Positions 8,488 through 17,375 of a stretch of DNA of 64,000 nt are shown in pieces; the stretch's first letter is position 1, and each line of letters starts with the position of its first letter. Position numbers and translations under genes: made by a program. The stretch lies in assembly GCF_024758005.1 (NCBI RefSeq), contig NZ_CP103288.1, forward strand, positions 4,154,001 through 4,218,000, given 5' to 3'. The stretch is from Pseudarthrobacter sp. NS4 (lineage in GTDB: Bacteria > Actinomycetota > Actinomycetes > Actinomycetales > Micrococcaceae). The notes under the pieces were generated by a model, which worked only from the letters and a program-made list of their open reading frames with translations, did no database searches and was not told where the DNA came from.

Positions 8488-9672
8488 GTGGACCCGTTGG
8501 CCCTGACCCTCATTGAACTGGGGGCCGTTGTGTTCTGCCTCGGCCTTTTGGCCAGGTTGGCCGGACGGATCGGAATGTCACCCATACCGCTCTACCTCCT
8601 GGGTGGACTCGCTTTCGGTGCAGGAGGCATCGTCGAGCTGGACGGCATCAAGGAGTTCTCGCACCTGGCCGGAGAAATCGGCGTAATCCTCCTGCTGCTT
8701 ATGCTCGGCTTGGAATATACGGCGGCGGAGCTGTTCACGGGGCTCCGCCGGTCTTGGCAGGCCGGCGTGCTGGACCTGGTCCTGAACTTCCTGCCTGGCG
8801 TCCTCCTGGCCCTTTTCCTTGGCTGGGGTGGAGTGGGGGCAATGGTGATGGGCGGCGTCACTTACATCTCGTCATCGGGAATCGCAGCGAAGGTGATCAC
8901 CGACCTCGGCCGCCTGGGCAACCGGGAAACCCCTGTGGTGCTGTCCATCCTGGTGTTCGAGGACCTGGCGATGGCCCTCTACCTACCCATCCTCACCACA
9001 ATCCTTGCCGGGGTGAGCTTCCTCGGCGGCCTGACCACCGTGGGCGTTGCGCTGGCCGTGGTGAGCCTCGTCCTGTGGGTGGCGCTGCGGCACGGTCACC
9101 GCGTGTCAAAAGCAGTCCACAGCGAGAACTCGGAGATCTTCCTCCTCAACGTCCTCGGCGCGGCCCTGCTCGTGGCCGGTTTGGCCTCTGCCATGCAGGT
9201 CTCCGCAGCGGTGGGCGCCTTCATGCTCGGGATCGCCATTTCCGGCGCCACAGCCCATAACGCAACCCGCATCCTTGAACCGCTCCGCGACCTGTTCGCC
9301 GCCATCTTCTTCGTCGCGTTCGGACTCAATACCGACCCATCATCCATTCCACCCGTGCTGGGCTGGGCCCTGGTGCTGGCCGTCATTACGGCGGCCACCA
9401 AAATGGCAACAGGCATCTGGGCCGCTAAACAGGTTGGTATTGCCCGGCCCGGCCGGTTCCGGGCGGGAGCCACCCTCATTGCCCGCGGCGAATTTTCCAT
9501 CGTGATCGCCGGCCTGGCGGTGGCGTCCGGAGCGGTACCGGGTGAACTCGCGGCACTGGCCACGGCCTACGTCCTGATAATGGCAGTTGCAGGGCCGCTG
9601 GCTGCCCGCTACGTGGAGCCACTGGCGAAGGCCGTCCCCGGAAAACCAGGCGTCGCTGCCGCCAAGGCTTAG
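8488..9672 (+). CDS. khtU: Cation/proton antiporter, KhtU-like (CPA2)
   Basis: 394-residue integral membrane antiporter of the CPA2 family, with about 12 hydrophobic segments over its whole length. Family features: GLEYTAAELFTGLRRSW in the first third, TYISSSGIAAKVITDLGRLGNRETP and the unwound-helix region VLSILVFEDLAMALYLP, whose ED pair matches the ion-binding acidic residue of the family. There is no C-terminal RCK_N domain, so regulation must come from the separate KhtT protein just upstream. GTG start 5 bases after khtT stop. The 3' end converges on dcd with 16 bases between. Confidence 0.87.
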   Translation: MDPLALTLIELGAVVFCLGLLARLAGRIGMSPIPLYLLGGLAFGAGGIVELDGIKEFSHLAGEIGVILLLLMLGLEYTAAELFTGLRRSWQAGVLDLVLNFLPGVLLALFLGWGGVGAMVMGGVTYISSSGIAAKVITDLGRLGNRETPVVLSILVFEDLAMALYLPILTTILAGVSFLGGLTTVGVALAVVSLVLWVALRHGHRVSKAVHSENSEIFLLNVLGAALLVAGLASAMQVSAAVGAFMLGIAISGATAHNATRILEPLRDLFAAIFFVAFGLNTDPSSIPPVLGWALVLAVITAATKMATGIWAAKQVGIARPGRFRAGATLIARGEFSIVIAGLAVASGAVPGELAALATAYVLIMAVAGPLAARYVEPLAKAVPGKPGVAAAKA

Positions 9673-9688
9673 TGTCCCGGGGTGTCCG

Positions 9689-10264
9689 CTAAATGCTGGT
9701 CCGGTGGAAGTTCAGGTGGCTGCGGCTGGCCGTAGGCCCGCGCTGGCCCTGGTAGCGGTTGCCGTACCCGCCCTGGCCATAGGGATACTCCGCCGAGGAT
9801 GTCAGGCGGAAGAAACAGAGCTGGCCGATCTTCATGCCCGGCCACAGCTTGATGGGCAGCGTCGCCATGTTGGACAGCTCCAGGGTGACGTGCCCCGAAA
9901 AGCCCGGGTCGATGAAGCCGGCGGTGGAGTGCGTCAGGAGCCCCAGCCGCCCCAGGGAAGACTTGCCTTCCAGCCGGGCCGCGATGTCATCGGGAAGCGT
10001 GACAGTCTCATAAGTGGAGCCCAGGACGAACTCCCCGGGGTGCAGGATGAAGGCTTCGTCCTCTTCCACTTCCACGAGCCGCGTCAGCTCAGGCTGCTCC
10101 TGGGCCGGGTCAATGTGCGCGTACTTGTGGTTGTCGAAAAGCCGGAAGAACTTGTCGATCCGGACGTCCACGGAAGATGGCTGCACCATCGCCGGATCGT
10201 ACGGTTCCAGAACGATCCGCTGGGAGTCTATTTCGGCACGAATATCACGGTCAGAGATCAGCAC
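9689..10264 (-). CDS. dcd: dCTP deaminase
   Basis: 191-residue trimeric dUTPase-fold enzyme in pyrimidine deoxynucleotide synthesis. The sequence starts [12 protein letters not shown] and carries [29 protein letters not shown] (phosphate-binding S/R), [17 protein letters not shown] (catalytic Glu) and a C-terminal YQGQRGPT tail. This is the actinobacterial form, which in Mycobacterium tuberculosis is bifunctional (deaminase plus dUTPase, giving dUMP). Start is GTG at 10264; TAATTT (minus strand, 10276-10271) lies exactly 6 bases before it, so transcription is probably leaderless. Confidence 0.95.
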   Translation of the reverse strand: MLISDRDIRAEIDSQRIVLEPYDPAMVQPSSVDVRIDKFFRLFDNHKYAHIDPAQEQPELTRLVEVEEDEAFILHPGEFVLGSTYETVTLPDDIAARLEGKSSLGRLGLLTHSTAGFIDPGFSGHVTLELSNMATLPIKLWPGMKIGQLCFFRLTSSAEYPYGQGGYGNRYQGQRGPTASRSHLNFHRTSI

Positions 10265-10397
10265 CGTCCCAAATTACCGTATGCATTATCCACAGCTGCA
10301 TTTTCCCGTTGTTGCTGGCGCCTGGTGGGGCTATTGTTGCCTCTGATACACAGGCGCCGGATGGTCTCCCGGATGGCCCAACAGAGCTGGGGATGTT

Positions 10398-12119
10398 GTG
10401 AATAGATTTGTGGCGCCATCTTTTGTTGGCGTGCTCTGCACCTTGCTGCTGGTCTCCTCATCAGCGGGGACTCTGTCCGCGCCGAAGCCGGCCAGCCAGT
10501 CAGCAAGCGCTTCGGGTCCGCTGAGCGTCTCGCTCGGGCCCGCAATGTACGACGCCGGGACCTCCACCGCCGGGGAGGGTCCAGCCGCGTCACGGCTCAC
10601 CCCTGCCGTGGAACCGGATATCCGGCCCGCGTCCCCGGCAGGCATTGCCCCCGCCACGGGGAGTGTTTCGGAAGCCGGCACCGCGCAGGCATCCACCGAA
10701 GCACCCGGACCTGCCCCAGCCCCTGCTGCCAGTGAGGAACCAGCCACGGAGGTCCCCTGGATCCCGCCGCTGTGGGCGCCGGACGAGGAACTGGCCTCGC
10801 CTTCGGCCCCTCGCCTGGCAACTCCGGAATCTTCCACCGCCGCGCCTGCCCCGGAGGCCCTGGTCCCGGACAGCAATGCGGCAGCCATCCTCACGGTATT
10901 CAACAGAATTAACGAGTACCGGGCGTCCAAGGGCCTGAAACCGGTGAAGTACCACCCAACCGTGGCCGGGCTGGCGCAGGAATGGTCCAACAGCATCGCC
11001 TCCCGGGAAGTCATTGAGCACCGGGCCAGTTTCTGGACCGACCCACGTGCCCTCAACCCGAACAACGGGGCGGGTGAAGTCATTGCCATCCGCACAGACC
11101 GCGACGCCGCACTCCTGGTCGAGTGGTGGAAAGGCTCCCCCGGCCACAACGCCATGCTGCTCGACCCCCGCTTCAACGTTATGGGCGCGGGGATCTCATA
11201 CACGGACCGGACGTACAGGATCTGGGGTGTCGTTAACTTCTTCGGCTACACCACGCTTCCCGCAGGCACTGTTGATTCGCCGGGCGGCGCCGCCTCTGGC
11301 GGCGATGCCGCCTTGCCGGCGCCCCCGCCCAGCATGTGCGACGCCCCGGCCAAGCACATGCCGCCCACGCTGGACCTGACTGCAGCAGCGATCCGCGGCC
11401 CCGGAGACCTTGTCACGGTGGATTCCGCCGGCCAACTCCTCAACCGGCCATCCCTGGGTGCGCGCTCCTATGCTCCAGCCAAGGTGATCGGCTCCGGCTT
11501 CGGCGGCGCCAAGGAAGTTTTCGTGACCGACTGGGACCGCGACGGCGCCTACGACCTGCTGACCCAATGGACCAACGGGAACCTCACCCTGCACCGGGGC
11601 ATGGCCGCCGGGGGGTTCCAGGCTCCCGTCACGCTGGGCGCGGGGGGATGGCAGTCTATGACGTTGGCAGTAGGCGGCTGGTGCGCCAACAACCGGATGC
11701 CCCAGCTCCTTGCGCTGGACACCGCCGGGAACCTTTATCTGTATCCGAACAAGGGCTCCGGTGATCTATCCGTCCGGGCACTGGTCTCCACCGGAGTCCC
11801 GGCCAACCGGCTCTCCATGGTGGACTACGATGCCGACGGCTTCCAGGACATCCTTGCCCTGCGGTCCGATGGCGCCGTGCAGCTGCACCGCGGCTGGGGA
11901 ACCACCGCGCTGAGGGCGGAGGCGAGGCCGATAATCGCCACCGGCTGGCAGGACGTCACGGGTCTTAGGACCCTGCGGGACGTTACGGGGCTGAACTCGA
12001 CCGGGCTGGCACTCCGACGCGCGTCGGACGCAGTGCAGTACTGGGACCTGACCGGCGGAAGCCTGGCGGCGCCGTCGAGCATTGCAGGTCCCTGGTCCGG
12101 CCAGCGGCTGGCGCAGTAG
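10398..12119 (+). CDS. Secreted CAP-domain protein with FG-GAP/VCBS-like repeats
   Basis: 573 residues. Residues 1-28 are a signal peptide (hydrophobic core VGVLCTLLLVSSSAG). Residues ~30-155 are a low-complexity Ala/Pro/Ser/Glu linker. Residues ~160-285 are a CAP/SCP domain (INEYRASKGLKPVKYHP, SREVIEHRA, EVIAIRTDRDAALLVEWW, SPGHNAMLL). The remainder contains repeated D-x-D-x-D-G blocks (DWDRDGAYDLLTQW, DYDADGFQDILALR) each followed by xLHRG, typical of calcium-binding FG-GAP/VCBS propellers. GTG start follows GCTGGGGAT. Expected to be exported and perhaps cell-wall associated; the ligand is unknown. Confidence 0.8.
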   Translation: MNRFVAPSFVGVLCTLLLVSSSAGTLSAPKPASQSASASGPLSVSLGPAMYDAGTSTAGEGPAASRLTPAVEPDIRPASPAGIAPATGSVSEAGTAQASTEAPGPAPAPAASEEPATEVPWIPPLWAPDEELASPSAPRLATPESSTAAPAPEALVPDSNAAAILTVFNRINEYRASKGLKPVKYHPTVAGLAQEWSNSIASREVIEHRASFWTDPRALNPNNGAGEVIAIRTDRDAALLVEWWKGSPGHNAMLLDPRFNVMGAGISYTDRTYRIWGVVNFFGYTTLPAGTVDSPGGAASGGDAALPAPPPSMCDAPAKHMPPTLDLTAAAIRGPGDLVTVDSAGQLLNRPSLGARSYAPAKVIGSGFGGAKEVFVTDWDRDGAYDLLTQWTNGNLTLHRGMAAGGFQAPVTLGAGGWQSMTLAVGGWCANNRMPQLLALDTAGNLYLYPNKGSGDLSVRALVSTGVPANRLSMVDYDADGFQDILALRSDGAVQLHRGWGTTALRAEARPIIATGWQDVTGLRTLRDVTGLNSTGLALRRASDAVQYWDLTGGSLAAPSSIAGPWSGQRLAQ

Positions 12120-12178
12120 GGAACCCGGCCGGCGGCTGGCGGAGCCGGGAGCGGCAAGCTGGACGGCACCGCTGAATA

Positions 12179-12640
12179 CTAGGCGGCCGGCTGGAGGTCC
12201 AACACGTCCCTCAGGCGTTCCAGCTGGGCCACCTCTGAGCGGACGGTCCGCTGAGCCATCCCGTTCAGCAGGCCGAACCTGTCCAGGAATCCGAACGAAC
12301 GCTCCGGCTGGGCTTCAAGCGCGTAGCGGACCCGGGTTCCGGAGCTTTCCGTGCTCAGGTAATATCCCCCGGTACAGTTTGCAGGGCCGGAAATGACCTG
12401 GAACTCAATTTCCGCGCCGGGCCTGGCCTGCGTTATTTCGAGTTCGGCCGGAATGCTCAGCCCCGACCGCCCTGCCACCATTTTGCGGTAGACGGCGCCC
12501 CTGGTTCCGGCCGGGCCGTGAAGCAGCTTGACGCTGCGGACGCCGTCGCGCCAGTGCGGAAGGTTGGTTGCGTCGAGCAGGTACAGGTACACAGCCATGG
12601 CATCACGCCGGATGAGGACCTCGTGCTCCGCGAATGCCAT
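12179..12640 (-). CDS. SRPBCC family protein
   Basis: 153 residues, soluble. Pattern of a polyketide-cyclase/START-like SRPBCC domain: start MAFAEHEVLIRRDAMAVYLYLLD, then W-RDGVRSV, LEITQARPGAEIEFQVISGP and GYYLSTESSGTRVRYALE, closing with an amphipathic C-terminal helix after residue 120. Such proteins bind hydrophobic small molecules or act as toxins/regulators; no partner gene is adjacent to narrow it. The gene converges on the CAP-domain gene with 59 bases between. Confidence 0.65.
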   Translation of the reverse strand: MAFAEHEVLIRRDAMAVYLYLLDATNLPHWRDGVRSVKLLHGPAGTRGAVYRKMVAGRSGLSIPAELEITQARPGAEIEFQVISGPANCTGGYYLSTESSGTRVRYALEAQPERSFGFLDRFGLLNGMAQRTVRSEVAQLERLRDVLDLQPAA

Positions 12641-12855
12641 GAAAAACTTTCTGTGGTGAAGTCGGCCTGCCGCAGTGGCCGTCTCCCCCTGACGCCGCAG
12701 CTATCCGGTTCAGGTTAGCCAGCGGACTGTGGCCCCACCTAGCCAGGGCCGGGGACGTTATTGAAGAGTTACTGGATGACGCGGCCGGTAACGGGACACG
12801 GCGCTCCGGGCCCGGGGTTGGGCGGCCGGGCCCCGCATCTGCGCTAAGCTAAGTT

Positions 12856-12877
12856 CTGCCCCGCGCGAGTGGGGCAG
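12856..12877 (+). other. Hairpin in tRNA-Gly leader
   Basis: CTGCCCC (12856-12862) pairs perfectly with GGGGCAG (12871-12877) across an 8-base loop and ends one base before the tRNA. Possibly a 5' leader processing structure. Confidence 0.35.
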
Positions 12878-12878
12878 C

Positions 12879-12949
12879 GCGGCTGTAGCTCAATGGTAGA
12901 GCGCTAGCTTCCCAAGCTTGATACGCGGGTTCGATTCCCGTCAGCCGCT
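12879..12949 (+). tRNA. tRNA-Gly (anticodon CCC)
   Basis: 71-nt cloverleaf. Acceptor GCGGCTG (12879-12885) pairs with CAGCCGC (12942-12948), discriminator T. D arm GCTC/GAGC, anticodon loop TTCCCAA giving CCC (reads GGG), T arm with TTCGATT loop. The anticodon stem has one T:T mismatch at its second pair. No CCA is encoded. Confidence 0.93.
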
Positions 12950-13053
12950 CAAGGGGATTAGCGGGACAGGCGAATGCCCGCCAGGGGCCATTAGGTACCG
13001 GGGTGTATCGTCAGGAGTCAGGAGCCCCTTCGGTTCCGCTACAGGAGCAATTC

Positions 13054-13194
13054 ATGGCTGACAAGTCCCCGCGTCAAGCAGCATCCAAAAAATCCGGCAA
13101 ATCCATCAAGGAAAAGCGCGCCGACAAGAAGGCCGCTGCCGCGCCGGCCAGCTCGCTGGACATCACGTCCAGCAAGGCCGCCAAAAAGAAGTGA
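13054..13194 (+). CDS. Small basic Lys/Ala-rich protein
   Basis: 46 residues, starting MADKSPRQAASKKSGKSIKE and ending in SSKAAKKK; nearly all Lys, Ala, Ser and Arg. ATG at 13054 has AGGAG 6 bases upstream, better than the in-frame GTG at 13003. The stop overlaps the GTG of the next gene (GTGA), so translation is coupled. Short proteins of this composition are widespread in actinobacteria with no known function; the charge suggests nucleic-acid contact. Assigned as real because of the clean ribosome site and the coupled downstream gene. Confidence 0.6.
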   Translation: MADKSPRQAASKKSGKSIKEKRADKKAAAAPASSLDITSSKAAKKK

Positions 13195-14345
13195 GTGGCC
13201 AACAGGACCAGCTGACCCTTGGCGTCCTGGCGTCGACGAAAAAACCTGACGAACGCCGCCTCCCTATCCATCCGCTGCATTTTGAGCGCATCGCGCCGGA
13301 AATCCGGCAGCGCATCATCCTGGAAAAGGGCTACGGGGAGCGCTTCGGCGTCTCCGACGCTCACCTCTCCGGTGTGGTGGGCAGGATCGCAGGCAGGGAG
13401 GCCCTCCTGGCGGAGGCCGACGTCGTACTCCTGCCCAAACCGCAGCCGGAAGACCTCGCCGAACTGCGCGACGGGCAGGTCCTCTGGGGCTGGCCGCACT
13501 GCGTCCAGGACCGCGCCATCACCCAGCTGGCCATCGACAAAAAGCTCACGCTGATCGCGTTCGAAGCAATGAATCACTGGGCCAGCGACGGCGGCTTTGG
13601 GCTGCACGTGTTCCACAAGAACAACGAGCTGGCCGGTTACTGCTCGGTACTTCACGCGCTTGCGCTGACCGGTTCCACAGGCGATTACGGGCGCCGCCTC
13701 AGCGCAGTAGTGATCGGGTTCGGCGCGACAGCGCGCGGCGCGGTCACCGCCCTGAACGCCCACGGAATACATGACGTCCAGGTGCTGACCAACCGTGGCG
13801 TAGCCGCCGTCGGCGCCCCCATCCACTCAGTGAACATCGTCCAGTTCGATCATGACGACCAAGCACCCTTCCTGAGCCAGGTCATCACCGAGCGGGGCCG
13901 GGTGCCACTGGCGCCGTTCCTGGCCGGCAGCGACATCGTGGTCAACTGCACCCTGCAGGACCCGAACAATCCGCTGACTTACCTGCGGACGGAGGATCTG
14001 GACGCTTTCAATCCGGGCAGCCTGATCATTGACGTATCGTGCGACGAGGGCATGGGCTTCAGCTGGGCGCAGTCCACCACGTTCGCCGATCCGATGTTCA
14101 CCGTGGGTGACCACATCAACTACTACGCGGTGGACCACAGCCCCTCCTACCTTTGGAATTCCGCCAGCTGGGAGATCAGCCAGGCCCTGCTTCCGTTCCT
14201 GGAAACGGTCATGGACGGTCCGGAAGCATGGGTCGGGAACGAAACCATCGCGCGGGCAATCGAGATTCGCGACGGTGTGGTCCGCAACAAGGACGTGCTG
14301 GAGTTCCAGAAGCGGGAAGAAGCCTATCCGCACCTGGAGCTGTAG
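13191..14345 (+). CDS. Alanine dehydrogenase/PNT-like enzyme, possibly N5-(carboxyethyl)ornithine synthase
   Basis: 384 residues. N-terminal AlaDH/PNT domain (LGVLASTKKPDERRLPIHP carries the conserved ER-R; E-K-GYGERFGVSD) and a C-terminal Rossmann domain (RRLSAVVIGFGATARGAVTAL is the G-x-G-x-x-x-G motif). FKKN-like and PKPQPEDLAELRDGQVLWGWPHCVQD match the subgroup annotated as N5-(carboxyethyl)ornithine synthase, which reductively condenses pyruvate with an amino-acid side-chain amine using NADPH. Substrate not provable here; alanine or saccharopine-type dehydrogenase is the alternative. The 3' end overlaps the convergent MFS gene by 22 bases. Confidence 0.7.
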   Translation: MSGQQDQLTLGVLASTKKPDERRLPIHPLHFERIAPEIRQRIILEKGYGERFGVSDAHLSGVVGRIAGREALLAEADVVLLPKPQPEDLAELRDGQVLWGWPHCVQDRAITQLAIDKKLTLIAFEAMNHWASDGGFGLHVFHKNNELAGYCSVLHALALTGSTGDYGRRLSAVVIGFGATARGAVTALNAHGIHDVQVLTNRGVAAVGAPIHSVNIVQFDHDDQAPFLSQVITERGRVPLAPFLAGSDIVVNCTLQDPNNPLTYLRTEDLDAFNPGSLIIDVSCDEGMGFSWAQSTTFADPMFTVGDHINYYAVDHSPSYLWNSASWEISQALLPFLETVMDGPEAWVGNETIARAIEIRDGVVRNKDVLEFQKREEAYPHLEL

Positions 14346-15754
14346 CCCGGGCTCCCGGCCGCTCCCAAGCGCTCCCAGGCGGCTGTGCCGCTGACGATCT
14401 GCACTGGGCGCCGCCGGTCCCGGAGGTTGACCTGCAGCTTGAGTGAGCCTTTCCGGGCCAGGACGACGGCCACGGTCACGGCGGCGAGGGCCGGCACCCC
14501 GCCGGAGACCAGGAGTGCCACGTGCGGGTCGGCGTGCTCGGCAATCCAGCCAAGCATGGGTCCGCCGAGTGCCTGGCCACCGATCAGCACCATGATGTAG
14601 AGGCTCATCACGCGGCCCCGGATGCCCATGTTCGAGCTGACCTGGACCAGCTGGTTGGATCCCGTGAGGAACATCAGGCACCAGAATCCGGCCAGAACCA
14701 TAACGATGCCGAACCAGAGCATCGACGGGGCCAACGCGGCGAGGCACAGCATGGCCCCGTACATGCCGGCGCAGAACACCACTGACCGCAGCCGGAGTTG
14801 CCGGCGGCGCGTGGAAGCGACCGCCCCGGCAAGGGCGCCCAGCGCAACCAGGGCATTGAGAAGGCCGTAGCCGCCGGCGCCCACCTTGAACACCTGGTCC
14901 GCGAAAGCCGCCAGCACTACAGGCAGGCTCATGGCAAATACGGCGATGAAACCGGCCATCAGCCAGGGCCAGTAGATGGTGGGCTTGCTCAAGGCATAAC
15001 GGAGCCCCTGACGCAGCATCCCCTTGCTCTTGGGCGTTGGTGCACTGATGAAGAGCTGGTCCTTGCGGAGGATCAGCAGCATGGCCACCGTGGAACAGCA
15101 GGCCACGGCGTTGGCGGCAAAAGCCCAGCCCGCACCCACTGCCGTCAGGAGCAACCCGGCAAGGGCAGGTCCAATCAGGCCACCCAGCTGGAAGGTCGTG
15201 GAGTTCACGCTGATGGCATTCCGCAGGTACTTGGGGCCGACAAGCTCGTTGACGAACACCTGCCGGGCAGGCTGGTCAAGGACGGTGACGAGGCCCAGCA
15301 CGAGTGCGATCACATAGACATGCCACACCTGGATGGCGCCGGTGAGGGCAAGGGCTGCGAGGGCGGCAGCAAGGACTGCAGCCATCCCCTGGCACAGGAT
15401 CAGGATCTTCCGCTTGGCGAACCGGTCTGCGATCATGCCGCCCCACGGCCCCAGGAGCAGGGAGGGCAGGAATTGCAGCGCCACGGTGATTCCCACGGCC
15501 GTCACGGAACCGGAAAGCTGCAGCACCAGCCAGTCCTGGGCAATGCGCTGCATCCAGATGGCTACGACGGCGATGAAGTGCCCGATAGCGAAAATACGGA
15601 AGTTCGGGACCCTCAGGGAGATGAAGGTGTGCCTCCAGGGGAGGCGTTCGGAGAGGACCGGAAGTGGCTGGGTCTGGCTTTCCGCGGGTACGGTGCTCGC
15701 GGAATCGGCGACGGGCTGGGTGACGGTTGCCGATGAAGGCGGTGGGGGTGCCAC
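14324..15754 (-). CDS. MFS exporter (EntS-like)
   Basis: 476 residues with about 12 membrane segments after a polar 45-residue N-terminus; RVPNFRIFAIGHFIAVVAIWMQRIAQDWLVL at the first helix and GGMIADRFAKRKIL as the MFS loop motif place it in the MFS_3/EntS exporter group. GTG start at 15754 has GAGGAC 8 bases upstream. The divergent LysR gene and the LysR-type box between them make this the likely regulated target. C-terminal 7 codons overlap the end of the convergent dehydrogenase gene, so the true functional tail is short and variable. Substrate unknown (drug or siderophore type). Confidence 0.82.
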   Translation of the reverse strand: MAPPPPSSATVTQPVADSASTVPAESQTQPLPVLSERLPWRHTFISLRVPNFRIFAIGHFIAVVAIWMQRIAQDWLVLQLSGSVTAVGITVALQFLPSLLLGPWGGMIADRFAKRKILILCQGMAAVLAAALAALALTGAIQVWHVYVIALVLGLVTVLDQPARQVFVNELVGPKYLRNAISVNSTTFQLGGLIGPALAGLLLTAVGAGWAFAANAVACCSTVAMLLILRKDQLFISAPTPKSKGMLRQGLRYALSKPTIYWPWLMAGFIAVFAMSLPVVLAAFADQVFKVGAGGYGLLNALVALGALAGAVASTRRRQLRLRSVVFCAGMYGAMLCLAALAPSMLWFGIVMVLAGFWCLMFLTGSNQLVQVSSNMGIRGRVMSLYIMVLIGGQALGGPMLGWIAEHADPHVALLVSGGVPALAAVTVAVVLARKGSLKLQVNLRDRRRPVQIVSGTAAWERLGAAGSPGYSSRCG

Positions 15755-15847
15755 AGTGGTGTCCTCAAAATTGCGGGCTGTCTGGGATGCCCTTAACGCT
15801 AGGCTGGGCCCAGCGGATTATGGGGGCCTATTGTCCCTATAACTCGT

Positions 15848-15862
15848 ATTGCGAACCGCAAT
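15848..15862. promoter_or_regulatory. LysR-type operator in divergent MFS/lysR gap
   Basis: ATTGCGAACCGCAAT is a perfect 6-bp inverted repeat around AAC and contains the T-N11-A core of LysR boxes. It sits 93 bases before the MFS start and 35 before the LysR start, the expected place for autoregulation plus target control. Confidence 0.65.
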
Positions 15863-15897
15863 GAGGGTGCAGGCACCGAAAGTCCAAGGAGTACAAA

Positions 15898-16752
15898 GTG
15901 TTCGAACCGGCCCAGCTGCGCTCATTCCTGGCCGTGGCCGAAACCCTCAGCTTCACCAAGGCAGCCGAGCGCCTGGGACTGGCCCAGCCCACTATCAGCC
16001 AACACATCCGGAAGCTGGAAAAGGCAGCCAAGCGCGTGCTGATTACCAGGGATACCCGCGATGTCAGGCTCACGGACAATGGGGATGCGATGGCTGGTTT
16101 CGCCAGGAGCATCCTTTCCGCCCATGACGCAGCGGCACGTTATTTCTCCGGCTCCGCAATGCGGGGGCGGCTCCGCTTCGGCACCGCGGATGATCTTGCA
16201 ATCACCGGCCTGCCCCGGATCCTGCGGGAGTTCCGGCAGATCTACCCGCAGATCAACCTCGAGCTCACCGTGGGGCAAAGCGACCAGCTGTACCGCAAAC
16301 TCAACGCTGGCCAGCTGGATCTGGTCTTCGTGAAATGGGTGGCCGGCGCCAAGGACGGAACCGTGGTCCAGCACGATTCCTTTTCGTGGGTGGGACTGGA
16401 GCAGACCCTTTTGGAGCCGGGCGCTCCGGTTCCGCTGATCGCCTACCCCTCGCCCAGCCTAAGCAGGAAGCTCGCCATCGATGCGCTCGAAGCACACGGC
16501 AGGACCTGGCGCATCACCTGCACCACGCGCCAGATCAGCGGGGTGCTGGCAGCCGTCCGCGCCGGTATCGGCGTGGCCGTCATGCCGTCGTCGCTGGTTC
16601 CCGAGGACCTGAAAATCATAACCAGGCGCTTCGACCTTCCGCCCGTGGGGGATGTGGACTTCACGCTGATCCGCAACCCGCTGGCGAACCCGGAGGTGAT
16701 CGACGCGCTGACGCAGTCGATCGTGGGACGGGCCATCAAACGCCAGGGCTAG
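15898..16752 (+). CDS. LysR family transcriptional regulator
   Basis: 284 residues. Winged helix-turn-helix at residues 3-62 (LRSFLAVAETLSFTKAAERL, QPTISQHIRKLEKA) and a type-2 periplasmic-binding-like effector domain from about 88 (GRLRFGTADDLAITGLPRIL). GTG start at 15898 is preceded by AAGGAG. It is divergent from the MFS exporter with the palindromic box between them and probably senses the exported compound. The usual G-x-x-L-F in the wing is replaced by KAAKRVLITRDTRDV, an uncommon but seen variant. Confidence 0.85.
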   Translation: MFEPAQLRSFLAVAETLSFTKAAERLGLAQPTISQHIRKLEKAAKRVLITRDTRDVRLTDNGDAMAGFARSILSAHDAAARYFSGSAMRGRLRFGTADDLAITGLPRILREFRQIYPQINLELTVGQSDQLYRKLNAGQLDLVFVKWVAGAKDGTVVQHDSFSWVGLEQTLLEPGAPVPLIAYPSPSLSRKLAIDALEAHGRTWRITCTTRQISGVLAAVRAGIGVAVMPSSLVPEDLKIITRRFDLPPVGDVDFTLIRNPLANPEVIDALTQSIVGRAIKRQG

Positions 16753-16917
16753 GAACGCGGATAATCCCGGCGCGCGGAGGAGGGAAGACAACCCGGTCTC
16801 CATTGATGTCAGAACGTTGCATAATCTATGCTGATTTTCCCATGGTCAAGCAGCTGGCCGGTTCGGCAACACGAGCGTGCCCTGCACACAGGGCCTTTCG
16901 CTCGGGACAGGCAGCCA

Positions 16918-17232
16918 ATGACGACAGCCAGGAACACCCGATCCAGTGCGGCCCATGCACGCCCGCAGACCACCGCCCGGCCTTCAACCCGGCAATCCAC
17001 CCTCGGCGCCGGAATAGCAACCACGGATTCCGGCTACGTAGGCAAACCGACCTGCGACAAGTGCCGCACTGACGAATTCGTCTACCTCGAGTCCTACATC
17101 CCGCCCACCTACCGGCGTGACGGGACAGTGGCGGCCTTGGGGGAAGTCGCCTACACGTGCACCCGCTGCGAGGATTTCTCCGCCCACAGCGTCCCGCTGA
17201 CATGGTCACCGCCGGGATGGTACCTGGGTTAA
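16918..17232 (+). CDS. Small zinc-ribbon-like protein
   Basis: 104 residues. The first ~45 are Thr/Arg/Ala-rich and probably disordered. The C-terminal part has CDKC and, 38 residues later, CTRC (two CxxC knuckles of a zinc ribbon) with conserved-looking YLESYIPPTYR between and a terminal PPGWYLG. The ATG at 16918 starts the better-composed region; an in-frame ATG at 16828 would add 30 unlikely residues. CATAAT at 16820-16825 could be its -10 box. The competing minus-strand frame over the same bases is Arg/Cys-rich and unconvincing. Function unknown. Confidence 0.55.
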   Translation: MTTARNTRSSAAHARPQTTARPSTRQSTLGAGIATTDSGYVGKPTCDKCRTDEFVYLESYIPPTYRRDGTVAALGEVAYTCTRCEDFSAHSVPLTWSPPGWYLG

Positions 17233-17280
17233 TCCGCAAGGTCTCCAACAGCGCAGCCAGCGCGGACACTTGACAGCAAA

Positions 17281-17320
17281 AGAGGCCGGGCGGCCACCGA
17301 AAGGTGGCCGCCCGGCCTCT
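17281..17320. terminator. Strong bidirectional terminator
   Basis: Perfect 18-bp stem (17281-17298 with 17303-17320) closed by a GAAA tetraloop, between the convergent zinc-ribbon gene and putA. AAAA precedes and TTG follows, so it can serve both strands. Confidence 0.9.
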
Positions 17321-17375
17321 TGCTTTCCTGCCTATTGATTTGGGGCCTGTTGCTCGCCCCAGGACAGAAGTGGAG

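Noticed and set aside
16826..17269. Minus-strand 147-codon frame over the zinc-ribbon gene
   Set aside because: Arg/Cys-rich composition typical of a shadow; the plus strand has paired CxxC knuckles and better composition.
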